Positions 7,480 through 15,526 of a DNA stretch of 19,737 nucleotides are shown here, piece after piece. The DNA comes from Candidatus Raymondbacteria bacterium RIFOXYA2_FULL_49_16. GTDB lineage: Bacteria; Fibrobacterota; OXYB2-FULL-49-7; XYB2-FULL-49-35. The stretch lies in assembly GCA_001789205.1 (NCBI GenBank), contig MFYT01000111.1, positions 1 to 19,737 on the forward strand. The letters run 5' to 3'. A program made the position numbers and the translations under genes. Positions within the stretch are counted from its first letter, which is position 1; the number at the start of each line of letters is the position of its first letter. The notes beneath the pieces are model-generated. The model did not search any database and was not told the DNA's origin. It saw only the letters and a list, made by a program, of their open reading frames with translations.

Positions 7480-7761
7480 ATGAAAACCGCAAGCGCGCGT
7501 CACATTTTAGTAAAAACCGAAAAAGAGTGCATTGCCCTGAAAAAAAAGATAGAAGACGGCGCTGATTTCGCCAAAATTGCTGAAGAGTGTTCCGAATGCC
7601 CTTCAGGTGAAACCGGCGGCGATCTGGGCTCTTTTTCTCCGGGCGAAATGGTTCCTGAATTCGACAAGGTCGTCTTTTCAGAGGAAGTCGGCAAGGTGCA
7701 TGGTCCCATCAAAACCCAGTTCGGATATCACTTGGTGGAAATCACCGGCCGGAATGGATGA
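7480..7761 (+). CDS. ppiC: Parvulin-type peptidyl-prolyl cis-trans isomerase
   Basis: A 93-residue stand-alone rotamase domain, the size of E. coli PpiC. It starts with the parvulin opening ASARHILVKTEKEC, then DGADFAKIAEECSECPSG, GGDLGSFSPGEMVPEFDKVV and GPIKTQFGYHLVEI, the core motifs of the fold including the catalytic Cys in SECPSG and the final His in GYHLVEI. No signal peptide, so it is cytoplasmic and probably aids folding or maturation of proline-containing proteins. AAGAAAGGGG lies before the ATG. It is divergent from the ABC exporter genes with an 88-bp gap. Its stop is followed in the same frame by a remnant of a restriction enzyme gene. Confidence 0.9.
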   Translation: MKTASARHILVKTEKECIALKKKIEDGADFAKIAEECSECPSGETGGDLGSFSPGEMVPEFDKVVFSEEVGKVHGPIKTQFGYHLVEITGRNG

Positions 7762-7944
7762 AGGCTTTCACCGTTCATACGTACGAAGAAGAAAGAAAAA
7801 GAGGCCAAGGTAGATACGGTAAAGACGCTCTGGGCGCCAGCGGTAAACAACCACGGCGGTTTCGGAAGATGGGCTTTCGTGGAAATACTTGATCCATGGG
7901 ATGCGAAAAAGACAATTTATAATTCTATTGGAAAGGACGGATAA
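7762..7944 (+). pseudogene. C-terminal remnant of a type III-like restriction subunit (Res)
   Basis: Directly after the parvulin stop and in the same frame, codons from about 7786 read KKEKEAKVDTVKTLWAPAVN, then NHGGFGRWAFVEILDPWDAK, ending at TAA 7942-7944. I recognise this as the very end of the large helicase-nuclease subunit of type III-like restriction systems, whose C-termini read VPAVNNHGxFGRWAF(I/V)E(I/L)xDPWDA. There is no start codon or upstream domain, so nearly the whole gene (several hundred codons) is gone. The stop abuts the ATG of the MntA gene, which preserves the original operon junction. Recognition is from memory of the family. Confidence 0.65.
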
Positions 7945-8235
7945 ATGGGAAAAAACGATATACTCGTCCTGTTGCGGATGTACAAAGGGCGTTGCGCGGG
8001 AAAATACGGTATCAATGCGCTTGGAGTCTTTGGGTCTGTTGCGCGCGACCAGGCAACCGGTGACAGCGACGTGGATATTGTCGTTAAAATGGAGCAGCCG
8101 AACCTTGTCACACTGTCCCGCATACGCCTCGAGATAGAGGAGATGGTACATACGCATGTGGATATCGTGCACTACAGGGATACAATGAACAAACTGCTGA
8201 AAAAGAGAATCGACGAAGAGGCCGTGTATGCGTGA
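7945..8235 (+). CDS. mntA: MntA-type minimal nucleotidyltransferase antitoxin
   Basis: A 96-residue minimal nucleotidyltransferase. The motif GVFGSVARDQATGDSDVDIVV holds GS (residues 30-31) and the metal-binding D42-x-D44. The third acidic residue is D73 in HTHVDIVHY. In characterised MntA-HepT pairs this enzyme transfers AMP groups to a Tyr in the HepT active site and so silences the RNase. The ATG follows the stop of the Res remnant with no gap, and the reading frame overlaps the HepT gene by 8 nt. With no promoter visible, it probably relied on the transcription of the restriction operon and may now be read from the parvulin promoter. Confidence 0.88.
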   Translation: MGKNDILVLLRMYKGRCAGKYGINALGVFGSVARDQATGDSDVDIVVKMEQPNLVTLSRIRLEIEEMVHTHVDIVHYRDTMNKLLKKRIDEEAVYA

Positions 8236-8599
8236 AAACGAAATCGTCCTGGATGTGCTGCAGTCGATCAGGACCGCGGCTGTGAGAATCCTGAAAAAAA
8301 TGGAGGCTATTCATTCGCCAGCCGATTTCGACGCAACAGAAGAAAACAAGGACAGTCTGGATGTAATTTGCATGCAGCTGACCGGGATTGGCGAAGGCCT
8401 CAAACAAATAGACAAACTCACAGACGGCCGTTTGCTGGACGGATATCCGGAAGTTGACTGGAAAGGCCTCAAGGGTGTCCGGGACGTCATAGCCCACCAG
8501 TATTTCAGCATCAGCACCGAAGCGGTGTATGATGCGTGCCGGAAAGATATTCCTGCGCTTATGGCTGCGGTCGAGAAAATAATCAGGGACAAATGCTGA
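8228..8599 (+). CDS. hepT: HepT-type HEPN ribonuclease toxin
   Basis: A 123-residue all-helical HEPN protein. The catalytic signature R-x4-H-x-Y is intact as R85-DVIA-H90-Q-Y92 in GVRDVIAHQYF; Y92 is the residue AMPylated by MntA in studied pairs. The rest (VLDVLQSIRTAAVRILKKME, then a helix with CMQLTGIGEGLKQIDK) fits the HepT subfamily. Expected role: RNA cleavage when freed from the antitoxin. Start ATG 8228 lies inside the mntA 3' end. The pair is intact although restriction-modification genes on both sides have decayed. Confidence 0.88.
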   Translation: MRENEIVLDVLQSIRTAAVRILKKMEAIHSPADFDATEENKDSLDVICMQLTGIGEGLKQIDKLTDGRLLDGYPEVDWKGLKGVRDVIAHQYFSISTEAVYDACRKDIPALMAAVEKIIRDKC

Positions 8600-8651
8600 C
8601 AGCCAAACCCATCGAATTCAATGGAATTAATAAACAGCCCGGATTGAAAGG

Positions 8652-9116
8652 ATGACGAGAAAGCGCCACAAACCATCCTCTACCCCCGCGACCCTTCGCT
8701 CGACCCCCAGCCTGTCTGGAAGGGCAAGGACGAGCAGGACATTGAACCTTTGGACAAAAAGACCGGAAAGATACTGCCGCAAAAAGACGGCACTGTTGTC
8801 ATCGAGATCAAGGGCGTGGATGTATACGACCCAACCACGGGCCAGGTGCGCGCCAACAGCACGGACGATATTGCCTGCTGGTTCGTGGACACCAATTACA
8901 ACGGCGAAAGCTTTTTTGTGAGGCACGCATACTTCACGGGCGCAGACAAACCGTACGAGAAGCTGAAAAACGCGCTCCGGGCCGAATGAATCTGCATGGA
9001 ACAGCTTGTATTCGACAAAGAGCAGGCCGTTCAAGAGGCCAGAAACAGGGAAGATCGCCATAAAAGTCATCAACCACTATAGCGATGAGGTCTTGAAAGT
9101 GTTTGAGGTAAAATGA
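8652..9116 (+). pseudogene. Remnant of a type III-like DNA methyltransferase (Mod): both ends kept, centre deleted
   Basis: ATG 8652 starts the wrong frame (MTRKRH). One base missing near 8657 restores MTEKAPQTILYPRDPSLDPQ, then VWKGKDEQD, the N-terminus typical of these methyltransferases. At about 8741 this passes straight into C-terminal sequence: LDKKTGKILPQKDGTVVIEI, VDVYDPTTGQVRANSTDDIA, CWFVDTNYNGESFFVRHAYF, DKPYEKLKNALRAE. A TGA at 8987-8989 breaks the frame. Shifting it recovers NESAWNSLYSTKSRPF and TGKIAIKVINHYSDEVLKVF, to TGA 9114-9116. The whole catalytic centre (target recognition, DPPY and SAM motifs) is missing, an internal deletion of probably more than 2 kb plus two frameshifts. 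Family recognition is from memory. Confidence 0.7.
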
Positions 9117-9129
9117 CGATTTGCCAACC

Positions 9130-12100
9130 ATGAACATATCGGCCATACGCGACGGTATCGAACCCCACATCTTTCACCGCGGCAAGGAATACCTCACCGC
9201 ATACCGCGTGGAGTTTATAAAACAGGAGCTGAACATCCTTCGTTTCAAGGTGAAAGGGACGGAAGATTACTCCACGTCTCTTTTCCTTGACGACAATGCC
9301 GCGTCAATCCTGAAAGGCTCGTGCACTTGCCCCTATGGCGGAAACTGCAAGCACATTGCCGCGGCCGCGCTCTACGCCGAACGCTCCCCGAATATCGCAT
9401 CCGCGGCAATGGTATCCGGCCACAACGCTGTGGTCATGTCCACGTTCGCGTTAAAACCGCTGACAACGTTTCTCAAGCGTTACATCAGAGACCCGAGCCT
9501 TATCGAAGAATTCACAAGGGACCCCGAGAATAAAATGTTCAAAGTCCTGTCCGCGCTCGAAAGCCATGACTATGAATTACCCGATGAATTCATGTCTTGC
9601 CTGGAAGAGTATAAATTCAGGTTCAACAAGAAACTCCTGAAAGAACTCGAGGAAAAATACGATGATTGGTGCGACCTGTACCAAGGCGAAGACGCTGACT
9701 TTCCCGAAGAAGAGGAGGAAGAGGGGGTGGACAGAAAAGCGGCCCAACAGTATCAGGCCAACTTTGACCGCTACCATTCGTTCATTTACAATCTTGCCCC
9801 GCAGGTGCTTTCAGGGTCCGGCGCATCGGACCTGGAAAAGGCCGTTCCCTGCGATAAACCGCGTTTCGGCCTGCGGATAAAGGACGCCAGCTATACCTAT
9901 TACGGAGCAAAAAAGGAATACCGGTACGAGATCCAGCTTCTCTTCGACAGGGGCGATAAATTTCTTATCGTGAAAAATCCGGAAAGACTTATGGCCGACA
10001 TTGTGCACTCAGGGTGCTTTTCCGCGGGTAACGACCGTTTCAGGACGCCGGTCACCGCCATAACCCCGGCAATGAGGCGAGCGAGCGAGATCGTGTCCGC
10101 GTCCAAATTCCACTCAAAAGGATATGCCGCGTTCAATTCAGCCTCTTTTTTCAACGCGCTTCCGGACCTGTGCCGCGACGGAATCCCCGTCTTCTTCAAC
10201 AACAGGGAACCGGTGGAATTGTCCGATCTGGAATGCACGGTCAGCGTGGAACTCGACTACGACAAATCAAAACTGAAGACCGCATGGTCGGTTGTGATCA
10301 ACGGCGTAACCGTGCCCGGCGGCGAGCTCGAAGCGCTTCTTCCGGGACAGCCCATGATGGCACTGCATGGAAATGTTCTGGTTCCGTTCCCCGCAGCCCT
10401 GCCTGCCGAGGCGCTCAAGTCGCTTATTGACGCTGACCAGACCGGCATGGCCCTGCACGGGCTTGTCCGCTGGCACGAACGGTTCGTGGAGCCCCTTTCT
10501 GCGGTCATAAACATAACCTGTTCCGGCAAATACAAAAAGGCCCTGGGTACAATCGAAGAATTCGGAATCAGACTAACGCTCGACTACCTCAATGATAAGG
10601 GAGCGTTCCTAAAACTGGAATTCCTGTACGGGTCAAAGAGCCATACCCCTTTGGTGTGCCGCATTGGAGAAAAAGACTTTGATCCGTTTAAAGAGGGAAA
10701 AGACAAGACACGGGATTTTGTCCGCGAACACGAATTTATCACTCTCATCAACCGGCATTTCAACGTTGCGCGCGACGGCTCATTCGTGTTTTACGGCGAA
10801 AACGAGGACGTCCTCCTCAGCATGGCCCATGCAGGCCTTGCCAAATACCCGCACGTGCGCGAAGTGGTGCGCACCCCCGCCTTTGAGCAGCGGTTTGCTG
10901 TGCGGCAGCCTGCCCCGTCGTTTTCCGTCACGGGTTCGGACGTTGATTTCCTTGAAATTTCATTTACCTTGGGAGATGGCATACTGCCCGAGGAAACCGG
11001 CCCCATCATGGAGGCTGTCCGGCAGGGACAGAAATATTACCGTCTGAAAAATGGCGCATTGCTTATGCTCGAATCAACCGATTTGTCAATGTTCATTGAA
11101 ACCATCAGCGCTCTGGGTAAGTCGCGGGAATTGTTCGCCGGAAAACCCGCCCGCCTCACAAAAGCCGACATGCTGTATATGTCCGTGTGCATGAAGGAGG
11201 AAAACAACCTGCTGCCAGACGCGGTCCAGGCCGAAATTTCGGGCCGCCTCAGGGAATTCGACACATACGAGCCGCCAGAACTGGCCGCCGGGTTTTGCGG
11301 AACGCTCAGGGGATACCAGCAGACCGGCTTTCACTGGCTCCACAAAATGAGCTCTTCCGGGTTCAATGTGATATTGGCCGATGACATGGGTCTTGGAAAA
11401 ACCGTGCAGACCATTGCGCTGCTGATAAATGCATACTCGGGCAGGGATTCAGGGGCCCCCCCGCCCTCTCTTATTGTCTGCCCTTCAATTCTTGTATACA
11501 ACTGGATGGCTGAACTCTCCCGTTTTGCCCCGGAGCTACGGACTGCAGCGCTATACGGAAACAAGGGCGACCGGGACGCCCTGTTCCGCGAGAAAAAATG
11601 CAATGTGTACGTGACCAGCTACGCCACCATGCAGCGGGACATTGAGATGCTCAGCGAAACCCGGTTCCTGTATGCGATACTCGATGAGGCCCAGAAGATA
11701 AAGAACCGGTCCACGCAGAGCTTCAAGTGCTGCAGGCTCATTCGCGCAGACCACCGGTTTGCGCTCACCGGCACACCCGTGGAAAACAGGCAGACCGATC
11801 TCGTGTCGATCTTCGAATACCTTGAACCGGGGTTCTTAAGATCGGGAGAAATAAGCGCGGGTTTCAAGGCGGACAGCGGCAAAGAAACCGGCATTCTCAA
11901 GAGGCGGACCTCGCCTTTTATCCTGCGCCGCATGAAACGGCAGGTTCTCGACGACCTTCCCGCAAAGAGTGAACAGACACTCACCTGCGAACTTGGTGAC
12001 GCTCAGAAAAAACTCTACGTCTCTCTGAGGGCTGAATTTGAAGGCCAGGCCAGGTTTCTAATAAATGACAAGGGCATCGAACGATCGCGCATACACATCC

Positions 12101-12687
12101 TTGCGCTGCTGACAAGGCTTAAGCAAGTCTGCTGCCATCCCATGCTCATCGACGCGTCCGGAACACTGGAAGCGGCCGGTTCGGCAAAGCTCGATCTCCT
12201 GCTCGAACTCATGGAAGAGATCATGGAGGGAGGGCACAGGGTCCTTGTATTCAGCCAATTCACCTCAATGCTTGCCATAATCCATAAACGGCTTGAAAAA
12301 AACGCAATAAAATGCTCCTATATGGACGGTGAGACAAAGGACCGGCTTGCTCTGGTTGATGCCTTCAACAAGGACTCGTCGATTCCCTGCTTTCTCATCA
12401 GCCTCCGGACCGGCGGCCACGGGATAAACCTGACCGGCGCCGATACGGTCATCCATTACGACCAGTGGTGGAACCCGGCGGTCGAGGAACAGGCCACGGA
12501 CCGCGTTCACCGTATCGGCCAGTCCAAGGAGGTGACCGTGTACAAGCTGATATGCAAAGGAACCATTGAGGAGAAGATCGTTGAATTGCAGAAAAAGAAA
12601 CGCGAGCTTTTCGCTTCGCTGGTGGACGAGTCCCAGGGCGGCCTGAACCTGACCGCGGAGGACATCGCGGAACTGCTGGCCGGCTGA
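9130..12687 (+). CDS. SNF2-family DNA helicase with N-terminal SWIM zinc finger
   Basis: A protein of 1185 residues. A SWIM zinc finger near residue 65 (CTCPYGGNCKHIAAAAL: C-x-C-x5-C-x-H) is followed by an acidic patch and a long linker like that of bacterial SNF2 proteins. The two-lobed motor comes next: motif I DDMGLGKT near 750, motif II DEAQKIKN near 850, ALTGTPVENR, KQVCCHP near 1000, VFSQFTSML, SLRTGGHGINLTGADTVIHYDQWWNP and HRIGQ near 1126. It is an ATP-driven DNA translocase rather than a true unwinding helicase by family knowledge; its pathway (transcription recycling, repair or defence) is unknown. The start is ATG 9130 or an in-frame TTG at 9121, which has GAGGT 11 nt upstream. The gene begins 13 nt after the Mod remnant and looks intact. 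Confidence 0.9.
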   Translation: MNISAIRDGIEPHIFHRGKEYLTAYRVEFIKQELNILRFKVKGTEDYSTSLFLDDNAASILKGSCTCPYGGNCKHIAAAALYAERSPNIASAAMVSGHNAVVMSTFALKPLTTFLKRYIRDPSLIEEFTRDPENKMFKVLSALESHDYELPDEFMSCLEEYKFRFNKKLLKELEEKYDDWCDLYQGEDADFPEEEEEEGVDRKAAQQYQANFDRYHSFIYNLAPQVLSGSGASDLEKAVPCDKPRFGLRIKDASYTYYGAKKEYRYEIQLLFDRGDKFLIVKNPERLMADIVHSGCFSAGNDRFRTPVTAITPAMRRASEIVSASKFHSKGYAAFNSASFFNALPDLCRDGIPVFFNNREPVELSDLECTVSVELDYDKSKLKTAWSVVINGVTVPGGELEALLPGQPMMALHGNVLVPFPAALPAEALKSLIDADQTGMALHGLVRWHERFVEPLSAVINITCSGKYKKALGTIEEFGIRLTLDYLNDKGAFLKLEFLYGSKSHTPLVCRIGEKDFDPFKEGKDKTRDFVREHEFITLINRHFNVARDGSFVFYGENEDVLLSMAHAGLAKYPHVREVVRTPAFEQRFAVRQPAPSFSVTGSDVDFLEISFTLGDGILPEETGPIMEAVRQGQKYYRLKNGALLMLESTDLSMFIETISALGKSRELFAGKPARLTKADMLYMSVCMKEENNLLPDAVQAEISGRLREFDTYEPPELAAGFCGTLRGYQQTGFHWLHKMSSSGFNVILADDMGLGKTVQTIALLINAYSGRDSGAPPPSLIVCPSILVYNWMAELSRFAPELRTAALYGNKGDRDALFREKKCNVYVTSYATMQRDIEMLSETRFLYAILDEAQKIKNRSTQSFKCCRLIRADHRFALTGTPVENRQTDLVSIFEYLEPGFLRSGEISAGFKADSGKETGILKRRTSPFILRRMKRQVLDDLPAKSEQTLTCELGDAQKKLYVSLRAEFEGQARFLINDKGIERSRIHILALLTRLKQVCCHPMLIDASGTLEAAGSAKLDLLLELMEEIMEGGHRVLVFSQFTSMLAIIHKRLEKNAIKCSYMDGETKDRLALVDAFNKDSSIPCFLISLRTGGHGINLTGADTVIHYDQWWNPAVEEQATDRVHRIGQSKEVTVYKLICKGTIEEKIVELQKKKRELFASLVDESQGGLNLTAEDIAELLAG

Positions 12688-12732
12688 ATGTGGTTTGGAA
12701 AAAATCGCCGCCGGGGCCGCTAAAGGGGTCTT

Positions 12733-13317
12733 CTAGAACCGATACCCGGCGGTAAAACCAAAGTTTTGGCTGCGGGGAGAATAGGCCAGACGCACGTCGA
12801 ACTTTTTGTGTGCCTGCGCTGTCGCAAGCTTCTGATTGTACCTCTTGGCGCCTTGGTAGGCGTCATACAAGCCCCAAATATAAAAACCACCCGTGAGAAT
12901 AGCCGTGCTAAAGGTAAGGTATTTTTCCGTATCTGAGGGCCATTTCCAATCAGCGTCGGCTTTGGGAACATAGACAGACCGGTAAACACCTGTATGGGTC
13001 CCCTGCCTGGTGGTCTCGGCAAAATAAACCGTGTCAGTGTTAAACAATTCAAACCGTCCATACAAGTACTGGGCCAGGTAGAGACAGCCGTAAAATCCAG
13101 CCGCCGTAACGAGTCCCCGCCCATATTCCCGGTTGTAAATTTGACCCGTTCCCGGCAGGGTCGCGGAAAGGGCGCACGATGCGAATGGATCCTTGGGCAC
13201 TGCGTCATAATCGTATTGCGCAATCTGCGGCTTGAGTACAAAAGCACTGTCACCATCATCCGCATATGCGGCGATGGTGACAACTGCTATGCTTATTACG
13301 ATCAGGGCTCTGATCAC
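12733..13317 (-). CDS. DUF5683-type exported protein
   Basis: 194 residues. MIRALIVISIAVVTIAAYA is a signal peptide. The central LSATLPGTGQIYNREYGRG with following hydrophobic stretches (FYGCLYLAQYLYG and FSTAILTGGFYIWGLYDAYQ) is the signature of DUF5683, a membrane-associated family of unknown function common in diderm bacteria. The C-terminus FGFTAGYRF ends in an aromatic residue, as barrel-related outer-membrane proteins do. The start lies 12 nt after the lipoprotein stop, so the two form one minus-strand operon, probably driven by the sigma-54-like element at 14399-14414. It converges with the SNF2 gene over a 45-bp gap. Confidence 0.75.
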   Translation of the reverse strand: MIRALIVISIAVVTIAAYADDGDSAFVLKPQIAQYDYDAVPKDPFASCALSATLPGTGQIYNREYGRGLVTAAGFYGCLYLAQYLYGRFELFNTDTVYFAETTRQGTHTGVYRSVYVPKADADWKWPSDTEKYLTFSTAILTGGFYIWGLYDAYQGAKRYNQKLATAQAHKKFDVRLAYSPRSQNFGFTAGYRF

Positions 13318-13329
13318 ACGAGCGCCTTT

Positions 13330-14340
13330 CTAGTTATTGGTATAGTCCTGGGTTTCAAGCTCTGTTCCGTGCGCATCGACCTTGGAATAATATAATTTTT
13401 CACCCGAAGCGGTGTTCTTATAAATTGTAACCTCGCGATATCCCAGCGCCGCGTCCGTTGCCGGATAGAAATGGATGTTGAAGAAGAGGCTGTCACCGGT
13501 TTCGCCCCAGGGAATGGTAAAGGTCACCACGCCTTCATTGTCCTCGTAACGCAGATAGGGCAGAGTGGGGTCCTGGCTGTTCTTGTGAATGATCTGCAGG
13601 TCGAATGCAAACGTATGCGATTCACCGTTATCGTCCTTAGCGTCAAAAAACGATCCATGCCCGACCTGGGTATAGGTGGCTTCGTCAAGACTTGTCAGTT
13701 CAAAAGAGGCTGTGTCGCCTTTGCCTAATTCATCCAGCACTGATATGTTTTTGCCCCATGCTGTGGTATACCCTGGCCGAATGCTCGCTGGATCCTGGAG
13801 CGAACCTGCGCTGAATGTGATAGTGACATTAATAGTGTCAATTTCCATGTCGCTTCCCACAACATGCCATGTTTTTATTTCGCGGCCATTGGCTTTCCAT
13901 GAAATAACATCCGTGATAAGTGACGCATTGAGATTTGCGGGCAACGCTGGCACCGCCCCGCCATATCGGAAAGAGACCTCTGCTTTACCCGTAAATTTTT
14001 TAAGTGGATCCTGATTGTCAGGCTTGTTCACAACAGTTTCCCAATAGGTAAGAATACCATTGCCGCTATCGACAAGTCCATTACCGGTCTGCCAGATGTC
14101 CTGTGTAGCGCATCCGCGCGCCAGAAACTGCTTGGCAGCGCCTTGAGTAACAGTGCTCTTTGCGCCTTCCTTGCCATTTTCCTCTTCATTAATTGCCGAA
14201 GGTTTGCCCATGGCTTTTCCTATCTTTGCGAAAAGATCCAGACCTCCTGCAGCGCCCGGACCAAAAGGGTTTTTTCCGCATCCGGCAAGGACCACGCCCC
14301 CAACCAGAAGCACTGCGATCAATTTGTTTCGTGTAACCAT
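13330..14340 (-). CDS. Lipoprotein of unknown function
   Basis: 336 residues. The N-terminus MVTRNKLIAVLLVGGVVLAGC is a lipoprotein signal with the lipobox VLAGC; Cys21 would be lipidated and Gly at +2 does not signal inner-membrane retention, so the outer membrane is likely. A Gly/Ala/Asn-rich linker leads to a beta-rich, Thr/Asp-rich body (AEVSFRYGG, INVTITFSAG, HTFAFDLQIIH, VVTFTIPWGETGDSLFFNIHF). I recognise no domain; it reads like a beta-sandwich. ATG 14340 has AGGAGG five bases upstream. A sigma-54-like promoter lies 58 nt before the start with an enhancer-like palindrome further upstream, so control by the neighbouring two-component system is plausible. Cotranscribed with the DUF5683 gene. 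Confidence 0.8.
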   Translation of the reverse strand: MVTRNKLIAVLLVGGVVLAGCGKNPFGPGAAGGLDLFAKIGKAMGKPSAINEEENGKEGAKSTVTQGAAKQFLARGCATQDIWQTGNGLVDSGNGILTYWETVVNKPDNQDPLKKFTGKAEVSFRYGGAVPALPANLNASLITDVISWKANGREIKTWHVVGSDMEIDTINVTITFSAGSLQDPASIRPGYTTAWGKNISVLDELGKGDTASFELTSLDEATYTQVGHGSFFDAKDDNGESHTFAFDLQIIHKNSQDPTLPYLRYEDNEGVVTFTIPWGETGDSLFFNIHFYPATDAALGYREVTIYKNTASGEKLYYSKVDAHGTELETQDYTNN

Positions 14341-14398
14341 TCTCTCCTCCTTTTTATTATTGTTTTGGTTTTTTATAAGCTATTTTCCAAAACAATAC

Positions 14399-14414
14399 TT
14401 CAAAGAAAATGCCA
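14399..14414 (-). promoter_or_regulatory. Sigma-54-like -24/-12 promoter of the lipoprotein operon
   Basis: On the minus strand TGGCATTTTCTTTGAA matches the consensus TGGCAC-N5-TTGCW at the exact spacing: TGGCA and TTG are kept, with T for the last C of the -24 box and A for the -12 C. It ends 58 nt before the ATG at 14340. Activity would need a sigma-54 activator, and one is encoded at 17304-18653. The -12 mismatch lowers certainty. Confidence 0.5.
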
Positions 14415-14486
14415 GTTTTAAATATTCTGATAAGTCGCTGATATTGCAACAAATACAAAACACTCCGTTCTTGGTTTTTACTATTT

Positions 14487-14502
14487 GTATCATTCTTGAT
14501 AC
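14487..14502. promoter_or_regulatory. Palindrome GTATCA-N4-TGATAC, candidate activator site
   Basis: Perfect 6+6 inverted repeat GTATCA-TTCT-TGATAC. It lies 72 bp upstream of the sigma-54-like element of the lipoprotein operon, about -100 to -115 from the expected transcript start, the usual place for a sigma-54 activator. The same arms recur at 15474-15489. It could also form a weak 6-bp RNA hairpin, but no plus-strand gene ends here. Confidence 0.5.
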
Positions 14503-14534
14503 TGTTTTATTCATAAGAATATCACAATTGATAA

Positions 14535-15323
14535 TTAAAAAGCCCATCCAAGGCCAAGCAAAGGCAGCTTCACGTACTGAAATGTATAATGAGAAGCCAG
14601 GCTCAGATCAATGCGCAGATGGGTCCTCTTATACTGAAACCCAAAGAAAATAAAGGAATACAGGTCGCGGTCACGGTTGTCAAAGTCCAGCTTGTCGCTG
14701 TCCTTGGCAAATTGAAGACTCTTCATTGGAATAAACCGGGTGTTGGTCATATAATATTCAAATGAAAAGCTCCACCGTTCGTTTATAGCCACGCTATATG
14801 CCGGAATAATAAAAAAGGTGGACTGGTCCTGGTTCTGGTGTGAGGAGATTGAGGTAAATAGATTGAAGGAGTGCCTGTTCCATTGATATCCCTGGGTAAT
14901 AAACAGGGCTGTTGACTTGTCTTCAGAATCCATGAGAAGCATGGTGCTGTCACCGAACTGACTTTTTGAACTGTATGTTTTGAGCCCAACACCCGCTGTG
15001 TAGGGATGCCCCTTCACCTGGGCCGAGAAAGGCCTTGATTTTAAAGTAAAAATTCTGAAGTTGTCGGTCATGGTCCCACCCTGGGCTCGTAACAGGTTGG
15101 GCAATCCCGCTGCCACAAGATCAGCCATAAGCCAATTGTTGATGTTCCAATATCCTTCCCAGATAAGGAAGTCATTCATCCGTATGCCACCATGCCATTT
15201 TTCTCCAATGTCCGGCGTTTCACTGAAAATAACCTTGTGCGCAAAAGGTTTGGATCGTTCTTCAGCCATTGATCCCGTCACCAGCACTGCAATACACACA
15301 AAAATTGAAAAAATGGTCTTCAT
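14535..15323 (-). CDS. Outer-membrane beta-barrel-like protein of unknown function
   Basis: 262 residues. Signal peptide MKTIFSIFVCIAVLVTGSMA, then about 240 residues of alternating polar/aromatic beta strands (NFRIFTLKSRPFSAQVKG, HSFNLFTSISSHQNQDQSTF, WSFSFEYYMTNTRF, LYSFIFFGFQYKRTHLRIDL) ending in LPLLGLGWAF with a terminal Phe, the pattern of an integral outer-membrane barrel. No named family recognised. ATG 15323 is preferred over the in-frame ATG at 15353 because AGGAGG lies 7 nt upstream and the signal peptide starts there. A sigma-54-like element ends 58 nt upstream of the ATG, exactly as for the lipoprotein gene, and the second palindrome lies 76 bp beyond it. AT-rich, gene-free sequence of 194 bp separates its stop from the lipoprotein start. 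Confidence 0.75.
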   Translation of the reverse strand: MKTIFSIFVCIAVLVTGSMAEERSKPFAHKVIFSETPDIGEKWHGGIRMNDFLIWEGYWNINNWLMADLVAAGLPNLLRAQGGTMTDNFRIFTLKSRPFSAQVKGHPYTAGVGLKTYSSKSQFGDSTMLLMDSEDKSTALFITQGYQWNRHSFNLFTSISSHQNQDQSTFFIIPAYSVAINERWSFSFEYYMTNTRFIPMKSLQFAKDSDKLDFDNRDRDLYSFIFFGFQYKRTHLRIDLSLASHYTFQYVKLPLLGLGWAF

Positions 15324-15381
15324 CTCTTCTCCTCCTGGTCTGAATTTTATCAAGGCACGCTTTTTGATTCATCCCTGGATA

Positions 15382-15397
15382 AACAAATTACATACCA
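15382..15397 (-). promoter_or_regulatory. Sigma-54-like -24/-12 promoter of the barrel gene
   Basis: The minus-strand sequence TGGTATGTAATTTGTT keeps TGG-A, the exact spacer and TTG-T of the consensus TGGCAC-N5-TTGCW but has T for C at three positions. It is a weaker match than the one at 14399-14414. Support comes from its identical distance (58 nt) to the start codon and from the shared upstream palindrome. A perfect inverted repeat CAAATG-ATA-CATTTG (15396-15410) overlaps its upstream edge. Confidence 0.42.
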
Positions 15398-15473
15398 AAT
15401 GATACATTTGCCTAACAACAATATAAATCAAAGGGATTTGCCATGAAAAGCCCCTGAAAGAAAAAAGAGCCGA

Positions 15474-15489
15474 GTATCAATTATGATAC
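15474..15489. promoter_or_regulatory. Second copy of palindrome GTATCA-N4-TGATAC
   Basis: GTATCA-ATTA-TGATAC has the same arms as the copy at 14487-14502. It lies 76 bp upstream of the sigma-54-like element of the barrel gene (minus strand) and 37 bp before the ATG of the DUF4390-kinase-activator operon (plus strand). One protein bound here could act on both divergent units. The plus-strand side has AT-rich sequence with a possible TATATT -10 box but no sigma-54-like element. Confidence 0.5.
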
Positions 15490-15526
15490 GGAAACGATAA
15501 AATTAAATTATATTAATTTCTGATCA

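Noticed and set aside
7392-7481. 30-residue N-terminal extension of the ABC ATPase
   Set aside because: It overlaps the divergent parvulin start and promoter region; the conserved domain begins just after ATG 7391.
7758-7890. Plus-strand frame MKAFTVHTYEEERKRG overlapping the parvulin stop
   Set aside because: It is out of frame with the recognisable Res C-terminus in the same bases and has no Shine-Dalgarno or family match.
14143-14653. Plus-strand open frames of 92 and 166 codons opposite the lipoprotein and barrel genes
   Set aside because: They run antisense across two well-supported genes and their promoter region and show no family features.
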